Part shown: positions 1-9,934 of the stretch, in pieces
Layout: every line of letters begins with the position of its first letter
Numbering within the stretch: the stretch's first letter is position 1
NCBI RefSeq assembly: GCF_002877365.1
Contig: NZ_MCWZ01000028.1
Coordinates: 1,372 to 56,391 of the forward strand
Direction: 5' to 3'
Length of the DNA: 55,020 nucleotides
Origin: Vibrio sp. 10N.261.55.A7
Lineage (GTDB): Bacteria > Pseudomonadota > Gammaproteobacteria > Enterobacterales > Vibrionaceae
Made by a program: the position numbers and the translations under genes
Notes under the pieces: generated by a model
The model's input: only the letters and a program-made list of their open reading frames with translations
The model's database searches: none
Told to the model about the DNA's origin: nothing

Positions 1-2
1 TG

Positions 3-800
3 CAAGAAACACAAGAACAGTTAATAGAGTCTGAAAAACTGGCCGCACTCGGTGGCCTTGTTGCGGGTGTCGCTCACGAAGTGAATACCCCACTAGGAAT
101 ATCAGTGACCGCTGCGTCTGTTATACGAGATGTCACTGCAGAGCTTAATTCCGCATTTTCTAATCAAACCTTAACCAGCAAGCAATTTTCTGAACTCATG
201 GCTCAGCTTGATGAAGGCAACAATATGCTTGAACATAATCTTTACCGGGCCGCGAAACTGGTTAAAGACTTTAAAAGAACAGCCGTGGATCAGGTGTCTG
301 AAGCTCGGACTCAGTTTGAAGTTAAGCAAGTTTTGGAAGCATTGATTGCAAGCCTTCACCCTGAAACTCGGCGTGTACCCGTCACCCCAACGATTGAAGG
401 TGATCCACTCATCTCAATGAATAGTTTGCCAGGCGTATTAACGCAGATTGTTTCTAACCTTGTGATGAACAGTATTAACCACGCGTTTGAAGATGTGGAT
501 GATGCGGCAATTTCGATTGCATTTTGTCTGGTTGATACAAACATAGTGTTGGAATACAAAGATAATGGGATTGGTGTCCCAAGCGAGCTACATCAAAAGA
601 TATTTGAACCTTTCTTTACGAGTAAGCGAGGGAAAGGAGGGAGTGGACTTGGGTTGAACTTGGTATTTAATCTCATTAAACAGAAGCTTAATGGTGATCT
701 GGTGTTTGAATCTCAGCCTGGTGAGGGCGTAAAATTTGTCATTACGTTGCCACAAAATCTCTCAGTTTCGCAAGAGGTTCCGGCGATTAGTGACCTGTAA
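3..800 (+). CDS. Sensor histidine kinase, C-terminal part (5' end outside window)
   Basis: The reading frame is open from the window edge, so this is the C-terminal part of a longer kinase. The H-box reads VAHEVNTPLG with the phospho-accepting His codon at 75-77, after a short helical stretch (QEQLIESEKLAALGGL) typical of a dimerisation domain. An HATPase_c domain follows, with an N-box (NLVMNSINHAF), G1 box (DNGIGVP), F-box (FEPFFTSKRG) and G2 box (GSGLGL). It should autophosphorylate and pass phosphate to a response regulator. The sensor domain is not visible. No receiver domain is attached at the C-terminus, which ends about 30 residues after the ATPase fold. The next gene, convergent and 45 bp away, is a receiver/HD-GYP protein and a possible partner, but pairing is only inferred from proximity. 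Confidence 0.9.
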   Translation, partial: QETQEQLIESEKLAALGGLVAGVAHEVNTPLGISVTAASVIRDVTAELNSAFSNQTLTSKQFSELMAQLDEGNNMLEHNLYRAAKLVKDFKRTAVDQVSEARTQFEVKQVLEALIASLHPETRRVPVTPTIEGDPLISMNSLPGVLTQIVSNLVMNSINHAFEDVDDAAISIAFCLVDTNIVLEYKDNGIGVPSELHQKIFEPFFTSKRGKGGSGLGLNLVFNLIKQKLNGDLVFESQPGEGVKFVITLPQNLSVSQEVPAISDL

Positions 801-845
801 AGATCAAACTTTATCGATCAAACAAGTGCTTTCAACAATGATGTG

Positions 846-2390
846 TTAGTCAGGGAGACTATTTCTTATCTCTATGAAGTCTTCCCAATTGTCGATCATA
901 ATATCCACCAACGCAGGATCGAAGTGTTGACCTTTTTGAGTGAGTAATTCCCGCATGATTTCGCGATCCGGCCACGCTTCTTTATAAGATCGTTTTGAAC
1001 CTAGCGCGTCAAACACGTCCGCTAACGCCACGATTCTTCCACTAATTGGAATGTCGGCGCCTTTCAAGCTATACGGGTAACCTGTACCGTCCCATTTCTC
1101 ATGATGACTTTTTACTATCTCAGCGCCAACGACAATGAGGCGTCGTTTAGAGGAACTTAATATATCGACGCCGAACTCGACGTGTTTCTTCATGATCTCC
1201 CATTCTTCAGCGTCTAATTTTCCAGGCTTATGCAATATATTGTCAGGAATAGCGACTTTACCAATATCATGAAGTGGCGCGGCATCTTTAATCAGGGTGA
1301 CAGTTGTCGCCGATAGTCCATATAGTTCGGCCAATCGCCCGCTGATCATAGAAACCCTTTGGACATGCGCGCCAGTCTCTTTACTTCGAGCTTCAACCGC
1401 ATTCGCGAGGTTATGTACCAGTTCTTTAGACGTTTCGCGCAGGTCAATCAGCAAGTTGAGGTTCTCAAACGTTAAACTGATATTGCGCATGTAAATTTCT
1501 AGGAGGTGTTCGTCCAATTGGTTCAGTGTTCGGTTCAAGTTGACGTAAAGTAGACTGTCTGCGCCCTCGTCTGTTCGTGTGTAAAGGACAAACGCATCAT
1601 CAAAATGTTCACTTTGTTTTGCATTAAGTACCTGGCGGCAACGGTCTGACACTAACGTAGGTAACTTTTCTAGGACACAATCGTAATAAAAATCAACGAA
1701 CTCCCCTGTTGCGGCAAGTGTTAACGCTCTTGAGGCCTCAGTTTCTGGCCCCGGTTGGACAACACAGTAGAACGCGGATTTTTCCAATTTTAACAGTGAA
1801 GTTAACTGCCCTAAAACGGATGAAGCGTACTCTTTAAGGCTGCAGGTATTCTGTACCCGCGCAGATGCTTGAATGACATGTTGTAGACCGGCTTTTTGCT
1901 CTTCAATCAGGCACAGGTCACGATATGATCTGAGCATTGAGTAGAGCAATGTCTTTAGTTTTTGTGTGGTGAGTTCGGTTTTTTCTTTATAGTCATCGAT
2001 TTCATACTCTTGAATGACTCTATCTTCAGGTGCTTGCCCTGCTTGCCCTGTTCTCAATACTAGGCGAATTAGGTGATTGTTATCGATTTCTCTAATATGT
2101 CTGACAAGATCAAGCCCCGCATGCTCTGTTTCCATCACCACATCAACCAGTGCTAGAGCAATCTCATCGTTACTGGCCAGTAGATCTTTCGCTTCTTTCG
2201 CTGATAAGGCCGACAGTATTTCTAAAGGTCTGTTTTGGAATTTGAATTGCTTTAAAGCCAAACGAGTAATTTGGTGCATTTGTTCGTCGTCATCGACAAG
2301 TAACACGCGCCACGGCGTTTCATTTTTCTCTTTTACTTCAGAGGAAATGTTGACTGCGTTTTCACTATTATCATCTGCAAACAATTGCAT
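846..2390 (-). CDS. Response regulator with HD-GYP c-di-GMP phosphodiesterase domain (REC-DUF3369-HD-GYP)
   Basis: A 514-residue cytoplasmic protein. Residues about 27-150 form a CheY-like receiver with the acidic pair in LLVDDDEQ, the phospho-accepting Asp in ALVDVVMET and a conserved Lys in DDYKEKTEL. The middle (about 170-320) resembles the GAF-like DUF3369 domain usually found in this architecture. The C-terminal third is an HD-GYP domain with LHDIGKVAIPDN (metal-binding HD) and HHEKWDGTGYP (GYP loop), so the catalytic set looks complete. Members of the family hydrolyse c-di-GMP when the receiver is phosphorylated. The ATG at 2390 follows a GAGG sequence. It is convergent with the kinase fragment. 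A GGDEF cyclase lies 1 kb beyond, so opposing c-di-GMP enzymes are close together. Confidence 0.93.
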   Translation of the reverse strand: MQLFADDNSENAVNISSEVKEKNETPWRVLLVDDDEQMHQITRLALKQFKFQNRPLEILSALSAKEAKDLLASNDEIALALVDVVMETEHAGLDLVRHIREIDNNHLIRLVLRTGQAGQAPEDRVIQEYEIDDYKEKTELTTQKLKTLLYSMLRSYRDLCLIEEQKAGLQHVIQASARVQNTCSLKEYASSVLGQLTSLLKLEKSAFYCVVQPGPETEASRALTLAATGEFVDFYYDCVLEKLPTLVSDRCRQVLNAKQSEHFDDAFVLYTRTDEGADSLLYVNLNRTLNQLDEHLLEIYMRNISLTFENLNLLIDLRETSKELVHNLANAVEARSKETGAHVQRVSMISGRLAELYGLSATTVTLIKDAAPLHDIGKVAIPDNILHKPGKLDAEEWEIMKKHVEFGVDILSSSKRRLIVVGAEIVKSHHEKWDGTGYPYSLKGADIPISGRIVALADVFDALGSKRSYKEAWPDREIMRELLTQKGQHFDPALVDIMIDNWEDFIEIRNSLPD

Positions 2391-2623
2391 TGGTACCTCA
2401 ATAACTCATTGCAAACACCTTTTAAGTACTAGCACAAAACAGGATCTTTTCCTGTATCAGAGATCCATACGAAACAAACAAATCACGATCTAAATCAACT
2501 ATTGATAAACAATTTAGTAACATTATGCGTCTTTACGAGTAAGATCACCTTGTTGTTGGCTACACTAATAATTGTCACCAGACACAAAATAATAGTGAAA
2601 ACAAATACAACGTTAGAGGCTTT

Positions 2624-3055
2624 ATGAAAAACCTACTCTAGCGCTTCCCGCTTTATATGGTGGTATCCGTTATGGCGGGCGTTCCTCTTCTGATCGCCAT
2701 TTCTATGTCAATTTCTCTCATACTTGATCGTAATCAGGTCGCTACGAATATGGCGGTTCAGAACATGAATCAGAGTAAAGAGGCGACGGACGAAACATTT
2801 AAATCTGTCGATGCGGTTAACAAAAGTATTATCGAACTTGAAACCGTCATTGAGCAAGTGAACGAGCACATTACGAGTATCGCAAACTCAACAACTGAAC
2901 AATCCAATGCAAGTGAAGCGGTGGATAAAGATATCGACGTTTTATCTGAAATTGCTCAACGCACCGGAGAGCTAACCGATAGTATGAACCAGACTGTCTC
3001 GGACTATCAACGAGAGGTTGTGCAAATAGATGGGCAGCTAAGAGAATTTAACTGA
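2624..3055 (+). pseudogene. Methyl-accepting chemotaxis protein remnant (nonsense codon plus large internal deletion)
   Basis: Translation from ATG 2624 begins MKNLL, meets TAG at 2639-2641, then continues in the same frame as RFPLYMVVSVMAGVPLLIA, the first transmembrane helix of a chemoreceptor. After SLILDRNQVATNMAVQ the sequence jumps directly to the far C-terminal helix of the signalling domain (NQSKEATDETFKSVDAVNKS ... EQSNASEAVDKDIDVL), ending with QLREFN. The periplasmic sensor domain, HAMP and the conserved hairpin tip are missing. An intact receptor of this family is over 500 residues; about 140 codons remain. The 132-codon stretch from 2657 is still open and could be translated, but it cannot signal as an MCP. 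I treat it as a decayed gene. Confidence 0.8.
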
Positions 3056-3075
3056 GTTGATCGAAGCGAGTGTCT

Positions 3076-3119
3076 ACCAAACAAGAAACAGTGCCGAATA
3101 GCACTGTTTCTTGTTTGGT
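3076..3119 (+). terminator. Perfect 19-bp inverted repeat downstream of the MCP remnant
   Basis: Arms at 3076-3094 and 3101-3119 are perfectly complementary around a 6-nt loop. It lies 20 bp after the stop of the chemoreceptor remnant. The right arm is T-rich but no separate U-tract follows, so it is either a rho-independent terminator with its U-run inside the stem or an unusually strong hairpin. The rest of 3120-3324 holds nothing else I can name. Confidence 0.6.
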
Positions 3120-3324
3120 GCGGCCTGCGATTTTCTGGCTTGAGTCGTGTTGTTTTTCATATTCTAAGTTCGCCAAAAAGATCAAACTAGGACGCTAATT
3201 GACCACTAAATTTCCTAAAACAATGAACTAGAGCAACATCTAACAATTCAATATGCCACAAGTGTCACCGAAAAGAATAATAGATTCAGCTAGTATTGCT
3301 GTACCTAATACATGATTGCTTAAT

Positions 3325-5232
3325 ATGATTGCCCAACTACATTCTCGCACTGTTTTATTCCCAGTCGTCTTCTTTATCTTAAGTCTTGTCCCAACATTGT
3401 TCATCGTTAATGAATGGCAGCGCGTAGAGCAAAGAGCCATCACTTTAGTAGAGCAAGAAACGCGGAATCAATTAGAGTTCAATCATCTGTCATTACAGGC
3501 CATTTTTTCCGATATAGAGACGTCTATCTCCCTTCTATCCAGTAATCGCTTATTGCATGCGGCTTTGCGCGAAAACAGCTCATTTGATTTAGGCGCTATT
3601 GAAGACCTATGGATACTCATTGCACAATCTAAAGGCTACTTTTCCAAGCTACGTTTCATCGACAATCAAGGTATGGAAGTGATTCGAATAAATAGTGTCG
3701 ATAACTTCTTGGAAATCGTGGGTACAGAGTACTTACAAGACAAATCACAACGTGACTTCTTCCAGTATGCACAGCAATTGAAACCCAATCAGACGGGTAC
3801 TTTTGGTATTGACGTAGAATACGAACATGGAAAGGTAGTCACGCCTATTACGCCTGCTTTTCGTCTCATCACTCCGGTTGATATTGACAACAAGCGGTAT
3901 GGTTACTTTGTAGCCAATTTGAATTTCAGTGCTATTTACAATGCAATGAACAAAGGTATAGAAAGTCGAAACAAGCCAGATATTATTACGACAGATGGTT
4001 ATTACCTACAAAGCGAGACCTTTAGTCAACTGCTCGGAAACATCATCAGCGAACATAAGAGATACAACGTTAAGAATCTTCTGCCCAAGGTTTGGAAGCA
4101 CTCAACGAGCAATCAAACAGGAAGCGTATTTGATAAAGGATCTTGGTGGTCATATTCCAATGTGACTTTCTCTAACAGTTTGATTGGGGAAAACCTTTTA
4201 TTCGTATTGAACGTGCCTGACGACAATATGCACCAGTTTATTGACGAGGAGTATCAAGATCTCTCATTTGTCGCTATCGCTATTTATACCATTATCCTCT
4301 TACTGACGATCATTTTTTGTACATGGTATTTAAGACATCAAACTCACTCGGTTGAAAGTAAAATAGCGCGAGCCGCTATGAATGGGATGTCCGCTGTACT
4401 CATTTCAGACCGCAACAATCGAATCATTTCGGTAAACCAAGAATTTACTCGATTGAGTGGCTATACGTTGGAGGATGTAAAAGGCAAAAGCCCTTCTATA
4501 TTTGCATCAGGTAAACACCAGCAACAATTCTATATGAAAATGTGGCGCCATTTGCTTAGTGAAGGCATTTGGGAAGGAGAAGTGGTAAACCAACGAAAAG
4601 ATGGGTCAAGAATAACCGAGATACTGAGAATACAAACGGTGAATGATCGTAATGGCGATATTCTGTTTTATGTCGGTTCATTTGTTGACATAACTCAGCG
4701 TAAAGAGCTCGAAAACCGCCTGAGAGAGCTCAGTGAAAAAGATGCACTCAGTGGTCTTTGGAACCGACGTAAATTCGACAAGCAGATGCTCCGTGAAACG
4801 CGACGCGCACGTCGATATCCAGACAAATACCACTCTTGCCTGGCCATTATTGATATCGATGACTTTAAAAAGATAAACGATGAGCTCGGACATGACGAAG
4901 GTGATCGAGTCATTAAAAAAGTGGCTGACAAGTTGCTCGAACAGATCAGAGATACGGATTTCTTGGCACGTATTGGCGGAGAAGAATTTGGTCTAATCAT
5001 GCCTCATACCCAGCTCGATGAAGCGGAAAGAGTGCTAAATAGGCTAAGAGAAGCGGTGAGTTTAATGAGTGAATATGAGATCACCGTGAGCGGTGGTGTG
5101 AGTGACATTGATAATAGTGTACCGGGTACCTATAAACGATCGGATGTCGCCCTTTATCGTTCAAAAACATCGGGTAAAAACCTGATATCGGTCATGACAA
5201 AAACCAAAGAAACTGAAAGCCAAACAGCTTAG
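3325..5232 (+). CDS. Membrane-bound PAS-GGDEF diguanylate cyclase
   Basis: A 635-residue protein predicted to synthesise c-di-GMP. A transmembrane helix (about residues 8-30) and a second (about 310-332) flank a roughly 280-residue periplasmic region, probably a Cache-like sensor. A PAS domain follows (about 350-465; SDRNNRIISVNQEFTRLSGY ... GSFVDITQRKELE), then a GGDEF domain. The active-site motif is GGEEF at residues 551-555, and RDTD lies five residues before the GGEEF segment begins, matching the inhibitory I-site (RxxD), so the enzyme should be active and product-inhibited. I start at ATG 3325; a TTG three codons earlier is possible. No good ribosome-binding site is visible for either. 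The gene stands alone. Confidence 0.93.
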   Translation: MIAQLHSRTVLFPVVFFILSLVPTLFIVNEWQRVEQRAITLVEQETRNQLEFNHLSLQAIFSDIETSISLLSSNRLLHAALRENSSFDLGAIEDLWILIAQSKGYFSKLRFIDNQGMEVIRINSVDNFLEIVGTEYLQDKSQRDFFQYAQQLKPNQTGTFGIDVEYEHGKVVTPITPAFRLITPVDIDNKRYGYFVANLNFSAIYNAMNKGIESRNKPDIITTDGYYLQSETFSQLLGNIISEHKRYNVKNLLPKVWKHSTSNQTGSVFDKGSWWSYSNVTFSNSLIGENLLFVLNVPDDNMHQFIDEEYQDLSFVAIAIYTIILLLTIIFCTWYLRHQTHSVESKIARAAMNGMSAVLISDRNNRIISVNQEFTRLSGYTLEDVKGKSPSIFASGKHQQQFYMKMWRHLLSEGIWEGEVVNQRKDGSRITEILRIQTVNDRNGDILFYVGSFVDITQRKELENRLRELSEKDALSGLWNRRKFDKQMLRETRRARRYPDKYHSCLAIIDIDDFKKINDELGHDEGDRVIKKVADKLLEQIRDTDFLARIGGEEFGLIMPHTQLDEAERVLNRLREAVSLMSEYEITVSGGVSDIDNSVPGTYKRSDVALYRSKTSGKNLISVMTKTKETESQTA

Positions 5233-5455
5233 CTGTTGTACTCAATGTCCTGATACAACTCGTTATTTGATAAAGCTAATCTACGAAATGCTCGTGAGGT
5301 TTTTATCCAATAGACGATACGTCAGCGTTAGTAAAAATAGGCCTTTAGAGAGGTCAGTGGTGCCCTTCTCTCTTCTTATTAAATATCTATTTTGATGGCC
5401 ACCAAGCCTAATTGGCCCATCATCATTTAATGAAGAAATAGATGTAGACATAAGC

Positions 5456-5491
5456 ATAAAAAAATAGCCTTAATCATTCGATTAAGGCTAT
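5456..5491 (-). terminator. Rho-independent terminator of the chitinase gene
   Basis: A perfect 12-bp stem (5464-5475 with 5480-5491) and a 4-nt loop are followed on the minus strand by a run of T (A-run at 5458-5463 on the plus strand). It lies 55 bp past the chitinase stop. The rest of the 5233-5545 gap shows no gene. Confidence 0.85.
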
Positions 5492-5545
5492 AAAAGATTC
5501 TTCACTTGGTAAACCAGTCACCAGTAATGAATGTTATTTAACAAG

Positions 5546-8500
5546 TTATGGACAAGTTACCTCATCCCAGAACCAATTTGATGTTGTCGGCGTTTCCCAA
5601 CTTCCAGGGTTATTTTTTGCTGTAAAGCATTTACCTGCATTGGAATAGGTCGATCCGTTGACTGCTTGAGTAGAACCTGCCGCCCATGGCGTAACGGAAC
5701 CCGGTGTTGTATTACCTCCACCATTATCTCCGCCTCCGTTTCCTCCATCACCATTACTTATGTCACCTAAAGGCAGCTCTGGTTGTTCGAAGCTAAAGGC
5801 ATAGTCAACGCCATTGACGCTCACGGTATAATTTGAAGGGCCAGATATTGGTAGGTAATACACCATATCTAACTCATAAGTACCACCAGCAGGCAGATCT
5901 TTCCAATTCGGCAGTGAGAATGATGCGCGATGCATTGGTCCGTCTAAACCACCAATGTTGTTTGCACGAGTATGCCCTGACGCAATGACACTCAAGCCGC
6001 CACCAGACTGGTCCTTCGCGTTATCTGGCGCAGACACCGGAATATCAAATTGGAATTCCGTGCCACCAGGGAGTGATTGACCTGTATTGTTGGTGAACGT
6101 GACTTTCGGGTTTATTGGGTAGTTTTGATCGCCCACTTTAAAACCGCCGACACTGACAGAAACATCGAGTGCTTCAGTTGGAACCGGCGACGTGGCGACT
6201 TTATTACCATATGGCGTTGCTGCTTTGAATTTCTCGTAAATGGCCTTTGTCATAGTGTTACCCATGTGGTATTCACCATTACCAGACACACAAGCTTGCT
6301 CTGTCGTATCAACAGCCGCTCTATTCCCGTTAGCGTCTAATGTGTAACAGTTATAGTCGCCTGCTAGCTCCCAGAACATGATACCGCCAATTTCTTTATC
6401 AATGACGTAGTCCGCTTTAATATTGATTGAGCCTTTGTCTTCTGTAGATAAGAACACGGATTTCTCAGCATTCCACAGCCACGGTGAGACAGCGACACTA
6501 TCAAAGTGGCGTGTATAGGAACCCACGATAGGATGTGTTGTTGGATCAAGATTGTATGCGGCTGCATAAGAACCCCAAATACCTTTCTCTAGGTTCTTCG
6601 CATGCCACATAGGGTTTGAACCCGCGCCCATTTCGACACCTTTAGGATCGGTATCATGCCACATGTTATCTATGCCTGTTGCACCGTAACCACAGTTGTT
6701 TTTCTCACCTTCACCTGTACCCGGTTGACACTGTGACTGGTTAGGCAGTGCTGCTCTACCCCATAAGCCATTTTCCCCACCAGTAACGCCTTGCCAGCCA
6801 CGAGTGTAGTAAGGGACACCGATATTGATGCGACCAGCCGGCATAGAGCCACGGAAATAATGATAAGCCCAGTCAGTGTTTAGGTATCCAATACCGCCAT
6901 AAGCAGCAGTACCGTACACGTTCCAAGCAGCCAACTCCGAATCTTTTCCTGTATCGAATAGGGCCGCGTTATGGCCGACGTGGTCATTCCATGCACCGTG
7001 CAAGTCATACGACATGATGTTCACGTAATCTAGGTATTGGGTAACGTCGAAGGTTTCCATACCACGAAGTAAATAACCTGAAGATGGCGCTGCAATGGTT
7101 AACATGTAGTGCTGACCGTCTTTTGCAGATTCGGCGTCCAGTTTTTCACGCAGTACTTTCATTAACACTTGGTAAGAAGCCCACAAATATTGACGACGCG
7201 GTTCCATGAAATCTTTATCGTAAGGGTTCCCTGCCCCTGCCATTGACGTTGGGTACTCATAATCGATATCAAGACCATCAAATTTATACTTCTTCATCAT
7301 CTCGACGGCTGATGTAGCAAACGTTTCAATACCCTGATGATTGATCGATCCATCTGCATTGGTTGTCATGGTGTAGAAACCACCATCCGCTATTCGACTT
7401 CCGTCGGTTGCAAAATGGCCACCTGTTTCTGCCCATCCGCCAATAGAAATGAGCGTTTTAACGCCGTGCTTTTCTTTAGCTGTTGCTAAGGCTCCAAAGT
7501 GTCCTTTAAACCCTAAAGTTGGATCGATTTCGACCCCTTCCCACTCCATACCGACTGCGGCATTGGTTGGGTCGTTGACATCGCCAATGTTCGTTTTCCC
7601 GTCGGAACCAATACTGACAAACGCATAGTTGATGTGTGTAAGCTGATCCCATGGAATATCTTTAACCAAATAAGCTGACTGAGGATCGTTTCCTGCGCGC
7701 CAACTCGTAAAGTAACCGATAACACGTCTTGGGTGATCCGCTCCCATCAGCTCACGACCTTGTTCATCGTAAGTTGTGCAATAAGGGACATTAATTCCTT
7801 CTGTTTGATACAAACCATCAGGGCGACATGTACTCACGGTTGGCAATCCGTTGACGGTGAGCGTTTGAAGAGCCGAATCAGTGGTTGCGCCTTGATTATC
7901 GGTTGCTTTCGCATAAACGGCTAAGGAACCCGCTTGTGTGGTGGTGTAATCTAGAGAATAGGGTTCGTTAACCACTGTTCCGATAAGCGCGCCAGCAACG
8001 TAAAAATCAACTTTATCGATGGTTCCATCTGCATCAGTGGCATTCGCAGAGACTGTCACTACTGTTCCTATATCGACATTGTTTGTCGATAACGATGTGG
8101 ATACCGTTGGAGCAACATTGCTCGGGCCATTCGATTCAATCGTTAACGTAACTGAACTCGCAGTGCTGGCTAAGTTTTTGTCGTCGTAAGCAATAACCGA
8201 AAACACGTGAGTCCCAGCGGTTGCTGTCCACGTTGTACTAAATGGTTCTGTTGTTACTTGTGAAACAACACTGCCATCGACTAAAAATTCTACAAGTGAT
8301 ATGGCACCATCTAAATCTGATGCGGTTGCTGCCAAATTAACCACATCACCTTCTGTTAGAATGTCAGAAGCCGTCGGTGAAGTGAGTGTTCCTACAGGTG
8401 CTTCATTGGTCGTGCCCCCACCCGACGTACAACTATCCGTTAACTTCCATTGAGAATAGTCACCTTCAAAATTCTTAGGGTTATTTCCCTGAGTCCAATA

Positions 8501-8686
8501 ATTGGCTTTATAGGCACTTCCGTCGTGTTGGACTTGATCTCCTCCGGTATAAACCGTCGAAGAATCCCAAATGTCGAGTGCACTACAATCAACCGCAGCA
8601 TAACTATTTGTTGCTAATAGACATGATGCAGCGAGTGTACTGAGCGTTAATACTCGCTTTTGTACACCTTTGTTCGCTTTACGCAT
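5546..8686 (-). CDS. Secreted GH18 chitinase with N- and C-terminal chitin-binding modules
   Basis: A 1046-residue chitinase that cleaves beta-1,4 bonds of chitin outside the cell. Order of parts: Sec signal peptide (1 to about 30, ending SYAA); CBM5/12-type chitin-binding module (about 33-87, with [13 protein letters not shown] and a final Cys); two Ig/PKD-like modules (about 93-186 and 190-280); GH18 barrel from about 310 (RVIGYFTSW); a beta-rich domain (about 870-985); a Gly/Asn/Asp-rich linker; and a second CBM5/12 at the end (about 1002-1046). The catalytic motif [10 protein letters not shown] is complete, with the acid Glu at residue 477 (codon 7256-7258). The ATG at 8686 has AAGGA upstream. 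It is monocistronic with its own terminator. It is longer than the roughly 850-residue Vibrio ChiA because of the extra binding modules. Confidence 0.95.
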   Translation of the reverse strand: MRKANKGVQKRVLTLSTLAASCLLATNSYAAVDCSALDIWDSSTVYTGGDQVQHDGSAYKANYWTQGNNPKNFEGDYSQWKLTDSCTSGGGTTNEAPVGTLTSPTASDILTEGDVVNLAATASDLDGAISLVEFLVDGSVVSQVTTEPFSTTWTATAGTHVFSVIAYDDKNLASTASSVTLTIESNGPSNVAPTVSTSLSTNNVDIGTVVTVSANATDADGTIDKVDFYVAGALIGTVVNEPYSLDYTTTQAGSLAVYAKATDNQGATTDSALQTLTVNGLPTVSTCRPDGLYQTEGINVPYCTTYDEQGRELMGADHPRRVIGYFTSWRAGNDPQSAYLVKDIPWDQLTHINYAFVSIGSDGKTNIGDVNDPTNAAVGMEWEGVEIDPTLGFKGHFGALATAKEKHGVKTLISIGGWAETGGHFATDGSRIADGGFYTMTTNADGSINHQGIETFATSAVEMMKKYKFDGLDIDYEYPTSMAGAGNPYDKDFMEPRRQYLWASYQVLMKVLREKLDAESAKDGQHYMLTIAAPSSGYLLRGMETFDVTQYLDYVNIMSYDLHGAWNDHVGHNAALFDTGKDSELAAWNVYGTAAYGGIGYLNTDWAYHYFRGSMPAGRINIGVPYYTRGWQGVTGGENGLWGRAALPNQSQCQPGTGEGEKNNCGYGATGIDNMWHDTDPKGVEMGAGSNPMWHAKNLEKGIWGSYAAAYNLDPTTHPIVGSYTRHFDSVAVSPWLWNAEKSVFLSTEDKGSINIKADYVIDKEIGGIMFWELAGDYNCYTLDANGNRAAVDTTEQACVSGNGEYHMGNTMTKAIYEKFKAATPYGNKVATSPVPTEALDVSVSVGGFKVGDQNYPINPKVTFTNNTGQSLPGGTEFQFDIPVSAPDNAKDQSGGGLSVIASGHTRANNIGGLDGPMHRASFSLPNWKDLPAGGTYELDMVYYLPISGPSNYTVSVNGVDYAFSFEQPELPLGDISNGDGGNGGGDNGGGNTTPGSVTPWAAGSTQAVNGSTYSNAGKCFTAKNNPGSWETPTTSNWFWDEVTCP

Positions 8687-9082
8687 AATTATTTATCCTT
8701 AAGTAATTGTTTAAACGCGTTAAGCCAGCTAGTACTTCAATCCGCTGTCTAATTTTTTTACGCAAAACAACACTAGAATAAATTCAAAATCACACGGCCA
8801 CTTTACGGTCAATATGCACAATTACTCGCAATAAATATTCACAATGTTGCAACGAAGCGACACTTATTTTGCACCAATAACCAATTATAAATGCTTATAT
8901 AGAACGTTATTCTGGTCTGGGATGATTGTGTAATAAATAGCGCCATGGAAGAGTTGCATTGAAGAAATGCTGATTCATTAGGCTGCACCCTTTTAATGTG
9001 TTTTCTTTGTCAATTTATACACATGGAGGAAATAAAAAATGTTAGCATCTCTGTCTCGTTTTTAAGAAGTTTCGAATGAACA
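8687..9082. other. Divergent intergenic region with short leader ORFs before the YhhN-family gene
   Basis: About 400 bp separate the chitinase and YhhN-family genes and must contain both promoters; I could not identify a specific operator. Near the right end, two overlapping short ORFs precede the YhhN gene: ATG 9023 to TGA 9077-9079 (18 residues) and ATG 9039 to TAA 9063-9065 (MLASLSRF). The latter has a strong GGAGGA ribosome-binding sequence. Either could be a leader peptide, or the sequence could be chance. Confidence 0.35.
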
Positions 9083-9715
9083 ATGATGATTTGGTTTTTG
9101 ATTGTTTTACTCGCTATCGTTCATGTTTGTTCGATCAACAAGTCTTGCCGCTGGCTTTTTTACGTCTCGAAACTCGCGCCCATTGTTCTGGTCATTGTGT
9201 CTCTGCTTCTCGCTGATAAAGCATCTGTAGACTATGTTCAGTTGGTGATATTGGGGCTTTGTTGCTCTGTCATTGGTGATGTATGTTTAATGCTACCCAA
9301 AGAACGATTTAGGCTTGGACTTGCGTTCTTTGGGCTGGCACATGCTCTTTACTTTACGGCTTTCTGGGGACAAATAACGCCAGTATTTTCACCGCTGTTG
9401 ATTGCCATCTTAATATTGTCCGGACTCGGTTTTTATTCTCTTATTTGCAATAACCTTAAACGAGATAAGCTTCCCGTTGCCATTTACATCGCTTTAATCC
9501 TGATAGTGACTTGGGCAGCGGTCGAATACCGTGTTTTAGGGTATAGGCAATCGTCCGCGTTTGCGTTGACAGGTACTGTCCTCTTCGTACTATCGGGTAT
9601 GGTCTTCGCGATTGACCGTTTTCGTATGTCTTCGTTGTACAGCCGACAAGTCGTCATGATTACCTACTTTACGGCGCAAATATTTATAGGCTTATCTGCG
9701 TACACCTACGTTTAA
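9083..9715 (+). CDS. YhhN/TMEM86 family integral membrane protein (lysoplasmalogenase-like)
   Basis: A 210-residue, almost entirely hydrophobic protein with about seven or eight membrane helices. The conserved pattern of the YhhN family is visible: VSKLAPIVL in the second helix, SVIGDVCLMLP, FFGLAHALYF and an acidic residue in VFAIDRF near the C-terminus. Eukaryotic members (TMEM86B) hydrolyse the vinyl-ether bond of lysoplasmalogen; the substrate of bacterial members is mostly unknown, so I claim only the family. Two adjacent ATGs (9083, 9086) are possible starts, with only a weak AAGAAG upstream. Very short ORFs lie just before it. It is followed by its own 219-bp gap and is probably monocistronic. 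Confidence 0.8.
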   Translation: MMIWFLIVLLAIVHVCSINKSCRWLFYVSKLAPIVLVIVSLLLADKASVDYVQLVILGLCCSVIGDVCLMLPKERFRLGLAFFGLAHALYFTAFWGQITPVFSPLLIAILILSGLGFYSLICNNLKRDKLPVAIYIALILIVTWAAVEYRVLGYRQSSAFALTGTVLFVLSGMVFAIDRFRMSSLYSRQVVMITYFTAQIFIGLSAYTYV

Positions 9716-9934
9716 TTGCATCAGGCTAATCCAAATTCACGTATCACTTTCAACATTTACTCACAATCATTAACCTCTCGTTTGCCTTCCATTCACTTTC
9801 GTTTTGCCCTGAGTTAACGTGTTACAATGGCAAACTATTATTTGGTGATATTGCGCTTTACAAAGAATTAATTAACGCTATCATCCTGACGCAAACGTTT
9901 ACTTAACTTAAACTTATCTTATTCTGAGGGTTTT

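Noticed and set aside
2077..2493. 138-codon plus-strand ORF opposite the HD-GYP gene
   Set aside because: It lies almost wholly antisense to the REC domain and its translation is low-complexity Ser/Leu-rich, as expected from a shadow frame.
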